Source of the DNA: Rhodospirillales bacterium
GTDB lineage: Bacteria > Pseudomonadota > Alphaproteobacteria > Rhodospirillales > WMHbin7
DNA length: 64,000 nt
Assembly (NCBI GenBank): GCA_016214125.1
Contig: JACRPC010000042.1
Span: forward strand, 1-64,000
Reading direction: 5' to 3'
Part shown: piece after piece, positions 50,405 through 59,744 of the stretch
Layout of the letters: every line of letters starts with the position of its first letter
Numbering within the stretch: position 1 is the stretch's first letter
Program-made: the position numbers and the translations under genes
The notes under the pieces: model-generated
Told to the model about the DNA's origin: nothing
Seen by the model: only the letters and a program-made list of their open reading frames with translations
The model's database searches: none

Positions 50405-51493
50405 ATGACCAGGCATTCGCCCCTCCCCCGCGCCGCCGTCGCCGATCCCGGGCTTGCCCGCCCGGATTGGACCAAGGGGCAACCCCGCGATCCGGGCAAG
50501 CTGTGGCTCGACAAGAACGAGAATGGCGATCTGGAACTGTCGCGGCTGGTGGCGCAGGTGATGCGCGCCCTGCCGCCCGAGGCCTATTTCACCTATCCCG
50601 AAAGCGGGCCGCTTTACCGCAAACTCGCCGGCCGGCTTTCGGTGGCGCCGGAGAATCTGGTGCTCACCGCCGGATCCGACGGCGCCATTCGTGCCTGCTT
50701 TGAGGCCTATGTCGATCCGGGCGACACCGTGATCCACACCAATCCCACCTTCGCCATGTATTCGGTCTATTCCCGCATGTATGGGGCCCGCGCGGTGGCG
50801 CTTGATTATCGCCCCTCGAACGATGGGCCGGCGCTGGCGGCCAAAACGGTGATCGACGCCATTGGGCGCGAGCGGCCCAAGCTGGTGGGACTGCCCAATC
50901 CCGACAGCCCGACCGGCACCGCCTTCGATCCGCCATCGCTTGAACGAATCGTTGCCGCGGCGGCCGAGGCGGGCGCGTTGATGCTGATCGACGAGGCCTA
51001 TCACCCCTTTCTGCCCTGGACGGCGCTGCCCTGGATTGGGCGCTATCCCAATCTGGTGGTGGCGCGTTCGACCGGCAAGGCTTGGGGTTTGGCGGGACTT
51101 CGCATTGGCTACGCCGCCGCCTCGGCCGAGGTGGCGAAGATGCTGCACAAGGTGCGGCCGATGTACGAGGTGAACACGGTGGCGGTGCACGCCTTCGAGC
51201 GCCTGCTCGATCACGAGGAGGCCATGCGCGCCTCGGTGGCCCGGCTGATGGAGGGCAAGGAGGCCTTCCTGGCGGCGATGGGCGCTCTTGGCTATCGTAC
51301 CTTGGCCGGGCACGGCAATTTCCTGCATGTCGCCTTCGGCGCCCGCGCCGAGCGCGTGCATGCGGCGCTGGAACCGCTGGCCTATTACCGCAAGGATTTC
51401 GCCGAGCCGGCCCTCAAAGGGTTTTCCCGTTTCTCGGCCACCACCGCCGCCTTGTTTCAGCCCCTCATCGACGCCGTGCGCGAGGTATCATGA
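50405..51493 (+). CDS. HisC-like PLP-dependent aminotransferase
   Basis: 362 residues, fold-type I aminotransferase. LWLDKNENGDLELSRLV is the HisC N-terminal motif, PNPDSPTGTAF the aspartate-binding stretch, IDEAYHPF the cofactor Asp/Tyr region and ARSTGKAWGLAGLRIGY carries the PLP Lys (about K224). It is named by resemblance to histidinol-phosphate aminotransferase but lies in a sugar module, so it may aminate a keto-sugar, a sugar acid or a cyclitol. 43-base gap from the preceding gene. Confidence 0.78.
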   Translation: MTRHSPLPRAAVADPGLARPDWTKGQPRDPGKLWLDKNENGDLELSRLVAQVMRALPPEAYFTYPESGPLYRKLAGRLSVAPENLVLTAGSDGAIRACFEAYVDPGDTVIHTNPTFAMYSVYSRMYGARAVALDYRPSNDGPALAAKTVIDAIGRERPKLVGLPNPDSPTGTAFDPPSLERIVAAAAEAGALMLIDEAYHPFLPWTALPWIGRYPNLVVARSTGKAWGLAGLRIGYAAASAEVAKMLHKVRPMYEVNTVAVHAFERLLDHEEAMRASVARLMEGKEAFLAAMGALGYRTLAGHGNFLHVAFGARAERVHAALEPLAYYRKDFAEPALKGFSRFSATTAALFQPLIDAVREVS

Positions 51494-52584
51494 CCGCCAA
51501 CGCCGTATCGGTCGCCGTCGTGGGTTGCGGCCGCATCGCCGGCCATCATTGCCAGTCGATTGCCGCCGTGCCCGGCGTGACGCTGGCGGCGGTTTGCGAT
51601 CTGGTGGGCGAGAAATCGACGCTTTACGGCACGGAATTCGGCGTTCCAGCCTACACCGACTACCGCCGCATGCTGGCCGAGCATCCGCAGATTTCGGTGG
51701 TGGCGGTGATCACCCCTTCCGGTATGCATCACGAACACGCACTGGAAATGCTGACGCGTTGGAAAAAGCATGTGGTGGTCGAAAAGCCCACCTTCATGAA
51801 GCCCAGCCAGCTTACCGATGCTTACCAGAAGGCCGAGGCGCTGGGTTTGACGATCTTCCCGGTCTTTCAGAACCGGCACAACAAGGCGGTGGTGCGGGTT
51901 CGCCAGGCGCTGGAATCGGGCGAGCTGGGCGACATCCGCATCGTCGCGGTGCGCACCCGCTGGTGCCGGCCGCAGCGCTATTACGATCTGGCGCCCTGGC
52001 GCGGCACCTTTGCCCAGGATGGTGGCGCGCTCACCAACCAGGGCATCCACCATGTCGATCTGTTGCGCCATCTGGGCGGTCCGGTCGAACGCGTCAACGC
52101 CAGCATGCGCACCTTGGGCGCCCAAATCGAGGTCGAGGATTCGGTGGTCGCCACCTTTACTTATCCCAGCGGCGCTATCGGCAATCTGGAGGTTACCACC
52201 GCCGCCCGGCCCGACGATTTCGAGGCCTCGCTGTCAATCGTCGGCTCGAAGGGCTTGGCACAATTGGGCGGCATTGCCGTCAACGAATTGCAGATCTTCA
52301 CTCCGGACCCCGCCGCCTGCGCCGCTCATAGCGAGGATTTCTCGGGCAGCGTCTACGGCAACGGTCATCAGCAGATCTATCGTGACATTGCCGCCCACTT
52401 CCACGAGGGCCGGCGCTATCCGGTCGATCGCAACGACGCCCTGGCGACCATCCGCCTTCTGAACGCCTTTTATCGCTCCGACGAGGCCGGGGGTTGGGTG
52501 GCGGTCGAGGATATGGTGGAATCGACGCGCCTGGGCCGTGCCGATCAGGCCTTGGCCGACCTTTACCGGACGCCCGGCGCGTGA
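51490..52584 (+). CDS. Gfo/Idh/MocA-family oxidoreductase
   Basis: 364 residues. Rossmann start VSVAVVGCGRIAGHHCQSIAAV, catalytic-region VVEKPTF, and GGALTNQGIHHVDLLRHLGG. The length and WCRPQRYYDLAPWRGTFAQDGG resemble WbpB/WlbA, which oxidise C-3 of UDP-N-acetylhexosaminuronic acids. Together with the dehydrogenase at 19096 it could prepare a 3-amino uronic acid, or act with the HisC-like enzyme just upstream (ATGA overlap). The substrate is unresolved. Confidence 0.82.
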   Translation: MTANAVSVAVVGCGRIAGHHCQSIAAVPGVTLAAVCDLVGEKSTLYGTEFGVPAYTDYRRMLAEHPQISVVAVITPSGMHHEHALEMLTRWKKHVVVEKPTFMKPSQLTDAYQKAEALGLTIFPVFQNRHNKAVVRVRQALESGELGDIRIVAVRTRWCRPQRYYDLAPWRGTFAQDGGALTNQGIHHVDLLRHLGGPVERVNASMRTLGAQIEVEDSVVATFTYPSGAIGNLEVTTAARPDDFEASLSIVGSKGLAQLGGIAVNELQIFTPDPAACAAHSEDFSGSVYGNGHQQIYRDIAAHFHEGRRYPVDRNDALATIRLLNAFYRSDEAGGWVAVEDMVESTRLGRADQALADLYRTPGA

Positions 52585-53618
52585 CCTTGCGCGTTGGCAT
52601 CGCGGGACATGGGGTGGTCGGCAAGCGCCGCCACCAGGTCCTTGACCAGCGATCGGATGCGCGGGTGGTCGCGGTCTGCGACCAAAGCCGGCCCGAAGAA
52701 GCCATGCTGGATAACGGCGTACGTCACTTCCCGCATTACCAGCGCCTGCTTGAAGAGCCGCTCGATGCGCTGTTCGTCTGCCTGTCGAACGACGTGGCGG
52801 CCGAGGTGACGGTGGCGGGCCTGGAACAGGGCCTGCATGTCTTCTGCGAAAAGCCGCCCGGGCGCGATCTGGCCGACATCGCAAAAGTAATCGAAGCCGA
52901 GCGCCGCCATTCGGGCCAAAAGCTGATGTACGGCTTCAATCACCGCTACCACGATTCGGTCCGAGACGCTCTTCGGTTGGTTCGCTCGGGCGAACTGGGG
53001 CGGGTCGTCAATCTGCGCGGCGTCTACGGCAAATCGAAATTCGTCAGTTTCGGCGTTCATTCCGATTGGCGTACGCGGCGCACGGTGGCCGGCGGCGGCA
53101 TTCTGCTCGACCAAGGCATCCACATGGTCGATCTGATGCGCCTGTTTGCCGGCGAATTCGCCGAGGTAAAAAGCTTCGTCGCCAACGATTATTGGAATCA
53201 CGACGTCGAAGACAACGCCTACGCCCTGATGCGGACCGAAGCGGGCGTGGTGGCGATGTTGCATTCCACCGCCACCCAATGGCGGCATCGCTTTCGTCTG
53301 GAAATCACCCTGGCCAAAGGGGCGATCACGCTTTCGGGCATTCTTTCCGGCTCGAAAAGCTACGGCGCGGAAACCCTGGCGGTGGCCCGCGTCGATCCCA
53401 CCGACGATTCCGGCGATCCGGTCGAACAGACCACCCGCTACAACAAGGATAGCTCCTGGGCCGACGAGATCGAAGCCTTCGTCCAGGCCATTCGCACCGA
53501 CAAGCCGGTGGAATCGGGCTCGTCCCAAGACGCCTTTGAGACCATGCGCCTGGTCTATCGCATCTACTGCGCCGACCCGGATTGGCAGGCGCGCTGGAAT
53601 CTCTCCGACCGCCTCTAG
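52581..53618 (+). CDS. Gfo/Idh/MocA-family oxidoreductase
   Basis: 345 residues, GTG start overlapping the preceding stop. LRVGIAGHGVVGKRRHQVL is the Rossmann loop, FCEKPPGRD the EKP-type motif, and GGGILLDQGIHMVDLMRLF the substrate-domain signature. Two tandem Gfo/Idh enzymes with an aminotransferase suggest a 2- or 3-step oxidation/amination of a sugar. It differs clearly from the upstream copy and shares QGxHxVDLxR and YGxxxxHP-like features only. Confidence 0.82.
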   Translation: MTLRVGIAGHGVVGKRRHQVLDQRSDARVVAVCDQSRPEEAMLDNGVRHFPHYQRLLEEPLDALFVCLSNDVAAEVTVAGLEQGLHVFCEKPPGRDLADIAKVIEAERRHSGQKLMYGFNHRYHDSVRDALRLVRSGELGRVVNLRGVYGKSKFVSFGVHSDWRTRRTVAGGGILLDQGIHMVDLMRLFAGEFAEVKSFVANDYWNHDVEDNAYALMRTEAGVVAMLHSTATQWRHRFRLEITLAKGAITLSGILSGSKSYGAETLAVARVDPTDDSGDPVEQTTRYNKDSSWADEIEAFVQAIRTDKPVESGSSQDAFETMRLVYRIYCADPDWQARWNLSDRL

Positions 53619-53630
53619 GATGATCGATCG

Positions 53631-54401
53631 ATGACCCGCATTCTTGGTCTTATTCCCGCCCGCATGGCGGCCAGCCGCTTTCCCGGCAAGCCGCTCTTCC
53701 CCATCCTGGGCCGGCCGATGCTGGAGCATGTTTTCGAACGCGCCCGGCGCTATCCGCGCTGGGACGCGCTGGCGATCTGCACCTGCGACGCGGAAATCCA
53801 GGCCTTCGCCAAGGCCAAGGGCTATCCGGTGGTGATGACGCGGTCCGATCATGTGCGGGCGCTCGATCGGGTGGCCGAGGCCGCGGAGAAATTGGGCTTC
53901 ACCCCCGACGCCAACGACATCGTGCTCAACGTCCAAGGCGACGAGCCGATGATGCATCCCGACATGATTGCCGCCACCATCGCGCCGATGGAAGATCGGC
54001 CGAGCGAGGTGCGGGGCACCATCCTGGCGATGGACATCGTCGATGAGAACCAGTATCGCAATCCCGATGCGCTCAAGATCATTCACGATCTCAAGGGCCG
54101 GGTTCTTTACACCAGCCGGGCGCCGCTGCCCTATTGCAAGAGCTTTTCGCCCGAATTGGGCGCCAAGCGCATCTACGGCATCTTCGGTTTCCGCTGGTCG
54201 TTTTTGAAGCTGTTCACCGAACTGGCGCCCTCGCCTCTCGAAATCAAAGAGGCGTGCGACAGCAACCGCCTTTACGACCACGGCCATCACCAACACATCG
54301 CCCCCTTTCCGTATCGGCCAAGCTTCTCGGTCGACAGCCCGCACGACATCGCCATCGTTGAGGCGGCGATGGCCGAGGACCCGCTTTGGGGCACCTATTG
54401 A
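53631..54401 (+). CDS. CMP-sugar-acid cytidylyltransferase (KdsB-like)
   Basis: 256 residues. ILGLIPARMAASRFPGKPL is the KdsB/cytidylyltransferase nucleotide loop, with NVQGDEPMMHPDMI and the C-terminal SVDSPHDIAIVEAAM. Unlike the legF-type enzyme at 44845 it matches the CMP-Kdo synthetase branch. It lies with a dehydroquinate-synthase-like and a hydroxyacid-dehydrogenase gene, so its substrate may be a modified octulosonic acid or another 2-keto sugar acid rather than Kdo itself. Confidence 0.82.
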   Translation: MTRILGLIPARMAASRFPGKPLFPILGRPMLEHVFERARRYPRWDALAICTCDAEIQAFAKAKGYPVVMTRSDHVRALDRVAEAAEKLGFTPDANDIVLNVQGDEPMMHPDMIAATIAPMEDRPSEVRGTILAMDIVDENQYRNPDALKIIHDLKGRVLYTSRAPLPYCKSFSPELGAKRIYGIFGFRWSFLKLFTELAPSPLEIKEACDSNRLYDHGHHQHIAPFPYRPSFSVDSPHDIAIVEAAMAEDPLWGTY

Positions 54402-55450
54402 CCAACCCGGTCGCGGACTTTCTGCGCTGTCCGGTCTGCGGCACCGGGCCGCTGGCGGCAAAGGACAATGCGCTTGCTTGCCCGGCCTGCCGGGCGCTCT
54501 ATCCGTTCGATCCGGCCTTGGGCGTGGCCGCGTTGCTCCGCCCCGATCCGCTGAGCCCCACCAAACGCGACATTCAAAACTGGTGGGGCGATCTTTATGG
54601 CCAGCTTTACGCCGCGACCGACCGCGAACTCGATCGCGACTCGCTGGATCGGATGCTCGTCGAGCTGGAGGATCTGTTTCGAGTCCGCCGCCATTTGGCG
54701 GTGGTGGAAATGCCGATCGACGCGCTCGCAGGCCAACGGGTGTTGGAGATCGGCCCCGGTGGCGGGGGCCATTCGGCCCTCTTCGCCAAGAAGGGGGCGC
54801 GGGTGACCGCGCTTGATCTCACGCCCGAGCGCGCCGCCTCGACCGCGCGCAAATTGCGCCTGGTGGGCGATGGATCGGGCCGCGCCTATTTGGGTGACGC
54901 CGAGAACCTGCCCTTTGCCGACGCCAGTTTCGACATCGTCTATTCCAACGGCGTGCTGCACCATTCCGAGAGCACCGAGCGCGGCATCGCCGAGGTCCAT
55001 CGGGTTCTCCGACCGGGCGGCAAGGCGGTGCTGATGCTTTATGCCCGTCATTCAGCGGTCTATTGGGCCAACATCGTGCCGCGCGCGCTTTTCTCGGGCC
55101 AGATGTTCGGGCGGCCCGAAGCGGAATGGGCCGGCCGGGTTACCGAAGGCAAGCCCAAGCTTGGCGCCACGCGCAACCCGATCACCCGCATTTATTCCGA
55201 GCGCGAATTGCGCCAACTGCTCGGTGATTTTGCCGATCTCCGTCTGCGCAAAACCAGTTTTCAGTGGGACAATTTTGCGATTCCAAAACTGACTCAGCTT
55301 CGCCGCCTTATCCGGTCGAGCCTGGGCGGCAAGCCGCATCCGGGCGGCGTTCTCATTTATGGCGAGCCCTTCTGGCCCGAAACCGCCCTCGAACAGGTCC
55401 TGGGCCGATTTCTCGGCTTTGCCTGGAACATCGTTGCCACCAAGGCATGA
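54398..55450 (+). CDS. SAM methyltransferase with N-terminal zinc-ribbon
   Basis: 350 residues from TTG 54398 overlapping the previous stop (TTGA); TTG 54386 is an alternative. CPVCGTGPLAAKDNALACPACRALYPF is a Trm112-like zinc ribbon. Motif I is VLEIGPGGGGHSALFAKKG, and DIVYSNGVLHHSESTERGIAEVHRVL is a Methyltransf_11 segment. A longer C-terminal region with PRALFSGQMFGRPEAEWAGR follows. Likely methylates a sugar on a glycan intermediate; the zinc ribbon may mediate substrate or partner binding. Confidence 0.78.
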   Translation: MTNPVADFLRCPVCGTGPLAAKDNALACPACRALYPFDPALGVAALLRPDPLSPTKRDIQNWWGDLYGQLYAATDRELDRDSLDRMLVELEDLFRVRRHLAVVEMPIDALAGQRVLEIGPGGGGHSALFAKKGARVTALDLTPERAASTARKLRLVGDGSGRAYLGDAENLPFADASFDIVYSNGVLHHSESTERGIAEVHRVLRPGGKAVLMLYARHSAVYWANIVPRALFSGQMFGRPEAEWAGRVTEGKPKLGATRNPITRIYSERELRQLLGDFADLRLRKTSFQWDNFAIPKLTQLRRLIRSSLGGKPHPGGVLIYGEPFWPETALEQVLGRFLGFAWNIVATKA

Positions 55451-55460
55451 GGTTATTGCG

Positions 55461-56180
55461 ATGAGCGCTCCCTTATCCGGCCGCACCGCCCTGGTGACCG
55501 GCGCCACGCGCGGCATCGGCCGCGCCATCGCCACTCGCCTGCTGGCCGACGGCGCCCAGGTGATCGGCACCGGCCGCGCCGCCAAGGGCCAGCCGCCCGA
55601 AGGCTGCCGCTACGAAGCGGTCGATTTTGCCGATCTTGAGGCCAGCCGCGCTTTCGCCCAGCGGATGCAGGCCCTACCGATCGACATCCTGGTCAACAAC
55701 GCCGGCGTCAACAAGGTCACCACCTTTGCCGACATCGCCGAAGAGGATTTCCTGCGCATTCAGCAGGTGAATGTGACGGCGCCCTTCCTGGTCACCCGCG
55801 CCGTGGTGCCCGGCATGCGCGCCCGCAAATGGGGGCGCGTGGTGTCGATCGGCTCGATCTGGGGCATCAAAAGCCGGGCTGGGCGCGCCGCCTATTCGGC
55901 CAGCAAGTTTGCCATCGACGGCCTGATGGCGGCCCTGGCGGCCGAGGCGGCGGCCGATGGTGTGTTGGTCAACACCGTGGCGCCGGGTTTCATCGATACC
56001 GAGCTGACGCGCGGCATTTTGGGCCCCGAGGGCATCGCCGAAGTTCTCAAACGCGTGCCGGCCGGACGCTTGGGCCAGCCCGACGAAATCGCCGCCCTGG
56101 TCGCCTGGCTTGTGAGCCCCGACAACCGCTATGTCAACGGCCAGATCATCGCCATCGATGGCGGTTTCACCCGTGCCTGA
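55461..56180 (+). CDS. Short-chain dehydrogenase/reductase
   Basis: 239 residues. TALVTGATRGIGRAIATRL is the TGxxxGxG loop, LVNNAGVNKVT and the YSASK active-site motif are present, and YVNGQIIAIDGGFTRA ends the protein in the FabG style. It may reduce or oxidise a keto-sugar in the 50-58 kb module. ATG at 55461 is the first methionine matching the family start. Overlaps the next gene by 8 bases. Confidence 0.85.
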   Translation: MSAPLSGRTALVTGATRGIGRAIATRLLADGAQVIGTGRAAKGQPPEGCRYEAVDFADLEASRAFAQRMQALPIDILVNNAGVNKVTTFADIAEEDFLRIQQVNVTAPFLVTRAVVPGMRARKWGRVVSIGSIWGIKSRAGRAAYSASKFAIDGLMAALAAEAAADGVLVNTVAPGFIDTELTRGILGPEGIAEVLKRVPAGRLGQPDEIAALVAWLVSPDNRYVNGQIIAIDGGFTRA

Positions 56181-57246
56181 GACACTGCGCATCCAATCGC
56201 ACACCGGGCCTTACGAGGCGGTGTTCGACGAGGAGGCGCTGGAGCGGCTCGATGCCGGGCCGCTTGATGGTCTACATCTGATCGTCGATGATCGGGTGGC
56301 CGAGCTGCATAAGGCACGCATGCCCCGTCTGCTCGGGCACAGCTCGGTGCTGCGTCTTGAGGCAATCGAGCCGGCGAAATCGCTGGAACGGATGCCCGAT
56401 TATGTCGCCCACCTGCTGGCCCAGGGCGTGCGCCGCGATCACACGCTGGTCGCCATCGGCGGCGGCATCGTTCAGGACATCACCTGCTTTTTGGCCGCCA
56501 ATCTGCTGCGCGGTCTGGCCTGGCGCTTTCTTCCCACCACCCTTCTCGCCCAGGCCGATTCCTGCATCGGCTCGAAAAGTTCGATCAATTGCGGCGCCGC
56601 CAAGAACATTCTCGGCACCTTCACCCCACCCCGCTCGGTGCATATTTCGAGCCGTTTCCTCGACACGCTGGACGAACGCGACCGCCGTTCGGGTCTCGGC
56701 GAGATGCTGAAGGTGCACGCCATCGCCGGTCCCGAGGCTTTCGACCGCATCGCCGCCGATTATCCGCGCCTGCTGGCCGATCGGGCTTTGCTCAACCATT
56801 ACATCCGCGAATCGCTGGCGATCAAGAAGCCTTACATCGAGGAAGACGAATTCGATCGCGGGCCGCGCAACATCTTCAATCTCGGCCACAGTTTCGGCCA
56901 CGCCATTGAGGCCGCCACCGATTTTGCCATCCCACACGGCATCGCGGTGACGATCGGCATCGGGATGGCGCTGCACGTTGGGCAGGGGATGGGTTTGGTC
57001 GGCGTCGATCATCTTGTCCGCATGCGTCCGGTCTTGGCGGCGAACGCACGGGGGTTCGAGACGGTGCCGGTTCCCTTCGAGGCCTTTCTCGTGGCACTGG
57101 CTAAGGATAAGAAGAATGTCGGCCAGGGTAGCGTGACTCTGATCCTGCCTGACGCCGCCTGTCGGATGACGAAGAAGGTGGTGGCGGTCGACGACCGTTT
57201 TCGCCAGCTCTGCCGCGAGTTTTTTGTGGAAGCCTGGCGGGCATGA
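56173..57246 (+). CDS. Dehydroquinate-synthase-like sugar-phosphate cyclase
   Basis: 357 residues from GTG 56173. GGGIVQDITCF (96-106) is the NAD motif; FLPTTLLAQADSCIGSKSSIN, KNILGTF, GLGEMLKVHAI, LGHSFGHAIE and HGIAV supply K135, K144, E177, K180, H239/H243 and H255, so the cyclase metal ligands are present. It differs from standard AroB (VGGKTGIN, HGEAV). Relatives include 2-epi-5-epi-valiolone synthase, which uses sedoheptulose 7-phosphate. A glycan-linked cyclitol or modified sugar acid is possible. Confidence 0.78.
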   Translation: MPETLRIQSHTGPYEAVFDEEALERLDAGPLDGLHLIVDDRVAELHKARMPRLLGHSSVLRLEAIEPAKSLERMPDYVAHLLAQGVRRDHTLVAIGGGIVQDITCFLAANLLRGLAWRFLPTTLLAQADSCIGSKSSINCGAAKNILGTFTPPRSVHISSRFLDTLDERDRRSGLGEMLKVHAIAGPEAFDRIAADYPRLLADRALLNHYIRESLAIKKPYIEEDEFDRGPRNIFNLGHSFGHAIEAATDFAIPHGIAVTIGIGMALHVGQGMGLVGVDHLVRMRPVLAANARGFETVPVPFEAFLVALAKDKKNVGQGSVTLILPDAACRMTKKVVAVDDRFRQLCREFFVEAWRA

Positions 57247-58184
57247 CGCGGATCGCGGTCGCCTCGCGCTCCTTTTCCAAACATCCGGTGTTGCGGGCCG
57301 AACTCTTAGCGCGCCATTCCCAGGTGACCTTCAACGATGGGGGGCAGTCGCTTTCCGGCGAAACCCTTGTCACCTTCCTTAAGGGGCACGAACGGGCGAT
57401 CACCGCTCTGGAGCGCCTTGACGCTTCGGTTCTGGCGCGCTTGCCGGAACTCAAGGTGATCGCGAAATACGGCGTCGGACTCGACATGCTCGATTTGCCC
57501 GCCATGCAAGCGCAGGGCATCCGGCTGGGCTGGCGGGGTGGCGTCAACAAACGCTCGGTCTCGGAACTGGTGATCGCCTTTGCCGTCACCCTGCTGCGCC
57601 ACCTGCCTCAGGCGGCGGCGCTGGTTCGAGAGGACGGCTGGCGGCAAATCATGGGCCGGCAGCTTTCCGATCGCACGGTGGGCATTGTCGGCTGCGGCCA
57701 TGTCGGCAAGGATCTGGCGCGGCTGCTGGGGCCCTGGGGCTGCCGCATCCTGGCGCATGACATCCGCGATTTTCCCGATTTCTATGCCGAGACCGGCGTT
57801 CGTCCGGTGGCGTTGGACGCCCTGCTGACCGCAGCGGACGTCGTCACCTTGCACCTGCCGTTCGACGAAACCACTCGCAACATCCTCTCGGCCGAGCGGC
57901 TGGGTCGGATGCGGCCCGACGCCATTTTAATCAACGCGGCGCGGGGCGGGCTGGTCGATGAAGCGGCGCTAAAGGCGATGCTGGCTGAAGGCCGCTTGGC
58001 GGGCGCCGCCTTTGATGTCTTTGCCCAAGAGCCACCCGCCGACCGGGAGCTGCTGCGCTTGCCCAACTTTCTTGCCACCCCCCATATCGGCGGCTCGGCC
58101 GAGGAGGCGGTGCTGGCAATGGGGCGAGCCGCCATCGAGGGCCTTGAGGTCAATGGCGATCCTCTCGCGGTGGCACAATCGTGA
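57243..58184 (+). CDS. D-isomer-specific 2-hydroxyacid dehydrogenase
   Basis: 313 residues. The family motifs are VIAKYGVGLDMLDLPA, the NAD loop TVGIVGCGHVGKDLARLL, LHLPFDETTRNIL, LINAARGGLVDEAAL and TPHIGGSAEEAV. It oxidises or reduces a 2-hydroxy acid/2-keto acid with NAD. The C-terminal catalytic His (PHIGG) is present. In this module it could act on a sugar acid or a product of the cyclase-like enzyme that overlaps it (ATGA). Confidence 0.85.
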   Translation: MTRIAVASRSFSKHPVLRAELLARHSQVTFNDGGQSLSGETLVTFLKGHERAITALERLDASVLARLPELKVIAKYGVGLDMLDLPAMQAQGIRLGWRGGVNKRSVSELVIAFAVTLLRHLPQAAALVREDGWRQIMGRQLSDRTVGIVGCGHVGKDLARLLGPWGCRILAHDIRDFPDFYAETGVRPVALDALLTAADVVTLHLPFDETTRNILSAERLGRMRPDAILINAARGGLVDEAALKAMLAEGRLAGAAFDVFAQEPPADRELLRLPNFLATPHIGGSAEEAVLAMGRAAIEGLEVNGDPLAVAQS

Positions 58185-58867
58185 GCGCCGAGGCCAACGC
58201 GCAAGCCTGGGGTTTGCCGAGGGTGATGGATTTCTTCGCCCATCATCGCGATTCGACGTCCGAGATCTATCCTTCGGAATGGTTTTTCCTCAAGGACCGG
58301 CTGCGCGAAGGGACGAGCGTGCTCGACATCGGCTGCGCCCAGGGCGGCTTTGCCAAGGTATTGGCGGAGCATGTGCGAGACTTCCGCTATACCGGTCTCG
58401 ACGTCAATCCGGCAATGATCGAGGCGGCACGGACGCGCTTTCCCCAGCACCGCTTCGAATGCGTGCCCGAGGGCGAAGCCGGCCCGATTGGCGAGGAGCG
58501 GTTTGATCTCGTGCTCGTGCTCGGTATCTTGCACCTGCATGAGCGCTGGCGCGATACGTTGGCCGCGGGTTGGCGGCACACATTGGGCGCGCTCGTCTTC
58601 GACCTGCGCGAAACCGAAGGCGCGACGATCGAGGACAAGGGCCGCTCGTCGTTCCATATGGATTTCAACGGCGGCGACGAGGGGCACCAAAACGCCGCTC
58701 TGCCCTACATCGTCCTCAACGCCGGCGAGGCGCTGGCCGAAGCGCGGCGGCTTCTGCCCGGCTGCGACAATCTGGCGCGCTACGGCTATCTGCACCCGCC
58801 CTCCAAGGCCGCGCGCACGCCGCTGGAGCGCGTCATGACCACCGTCTATTGCGCCCAAAGATCATGA
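58181..58867 (+). CDS. SAM-dependent methyltransferase
   Basis: 228 residues, GTG start with a 4-base overlap. Motif I is VLDIGCAQGGFAKVLAE, motif II YTGLDVNPAMIEAA and FDLVLVLGILHLHERWRD is the usual downstream segment. GALVFDLRETEG and HPPSKAARTPLERV are family-neutral. Likely methylates a sugar acid or hydroxy acid from the preceding enzymes. Its stop overlaps another methyltransferase-like gene. Confidence 0.8.
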   Translation: MSAEANAQAWGLPRVMDFFAHHRDSTSEIYPSEWFFLKDRLREGTSVLDIGCAQGGFAKVLAEHVRDFRYTGLDVNPAMIEAARTRFPQHRFECVPEGEAGPIGEERFDLVLVLGILHLHERWRDTLAAGWRHTLGALVFDLRETEGATIEDKGRSSFHMDFNGGDEGHQNAALPYIVLNAGEALAEARRLLPGCDNLARYGYLHPPSKAARTPLERVMTTVYCAQRS

Positions 58868-59736
58868 ACGCGTCGGCCTTACGGCTCCTAAAGGGAGTGG
58901 GCATCGACACGAGGGCGTTCTATCAGCGCCTGTCGGCTGCTAGCCTTGACGCCGCCGCCGCCGAGCAGAATCTGGCGGCGCTGCGCGAACGTCTGCGCGC
59001 CATTCTGCCCGACATCAGCGACCAGTACAGCGCCGCGCTTGATCCGGTCGAGTACGAGCGCTATTGGGAACGCAAGATGCGCGGTCTGCATGCCTTTCAG
59101 ATTGCCTGCGCCCAAGCGGCGATCGAACGCGTTGGCGGGCGAAATCTCGTGCTGGCCGACATTGGCGATTCCTCGGGCAATCACGCGCTCTATCTGAAGG
59201 CCCTGATGCCCGATCGGATTGCCCGGGTCATCAGCGTCAATCTCGATCCGGTGGCGGTCGAGAAGGTCAAGGCCAAGGGCGGCGACGCGATCTTGGCCCG
59301 GGCGGAGGAGTTGGACCTCACCGGCATCCGCCCCGATCTCTTCCTATCCTTCGAGATGGTCGAGCATTTGACCGATCCCTTGCGCTTCCTGCACAAACTG
59401 GCCGGCCAAGGCAGCGCCCGGCATTTGTTGATGACGGTACCCTGGCGACGCCAAAGCCGCTTCGGTGGCGCCGAACTGCGCCAGCCGCTTGAGCGCCTGC
59501 CCGAGCGCCTAAGCGCCGAGGCCCTGCACATCTACGAATTCAATCCCGCCGATTGGCTGCTGCTGGCGCGCCTGGCGGGGTTCACGCCGGTCTTTACCCG
59601 TCTTTACCGCCAATACCCGGTTCGCCACCCCTTGGTCTTGACCCGGCCGCTTTGGTCCCGGCTGGATTTCGAAGGGTTCTTTGCCGCCTTTCTGGTGCGC
59701 GACCTTTCCCTCGCCCAGCGTTATGCGGCGTGGTAG
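58864..59736 (+). CDS. SAM-dependent methyltransferase-like protein
   Basis: 290 residues. VLADIGDSSGNHALYLKAL is a divergent motif I and FLSFEMVEHLTDPLRFLHKLA the downstream conserved segment; an N-terminal helical region of about 75 residues precedes it. The glycine-rich loop is weaker than in canonical enzymes (ADIGDSSGNH). Function uncertain: methyltransferase or a related Rossmann fold. ATGA overlap with the upstream methyltransferase. Confidence 0.65.
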   Translation: MNASALRLLKGVGIDTRAFYQRLSAASLDAAAAEQNLAALRERLRAILPDISDQYSAALDPVEYERYWERKMRGLHAFQIACAQAAIERVGGRNLVLADIGDSSGNHALYLKALMPDRIARVISVNLDPVAVEKVKAKGGDAILARAEELDLTGIRPDLFLSFEMVEHLTDPLRFLHKLAGQGSARHLLMTVPWRRQSRFGGAELRQPLERLPERLSAEALHIYEFNPADWLLLARLAGFTPVFTRLYRQYPVRHPLVLTRPLWSRLDFEGFFAAFLVRDLSLAQRYAAW

Positions 59737-59744
59737 GAACGCTT

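Noticed and set aside
50405-51493. Assignment as the genome's histidinol-phosphate aminotransferase
   Set aside because: No other his biosynthesis genes are adjacent (the HisF/HisH-like genes are amidation paralogues), so only HisC-like is claimed.
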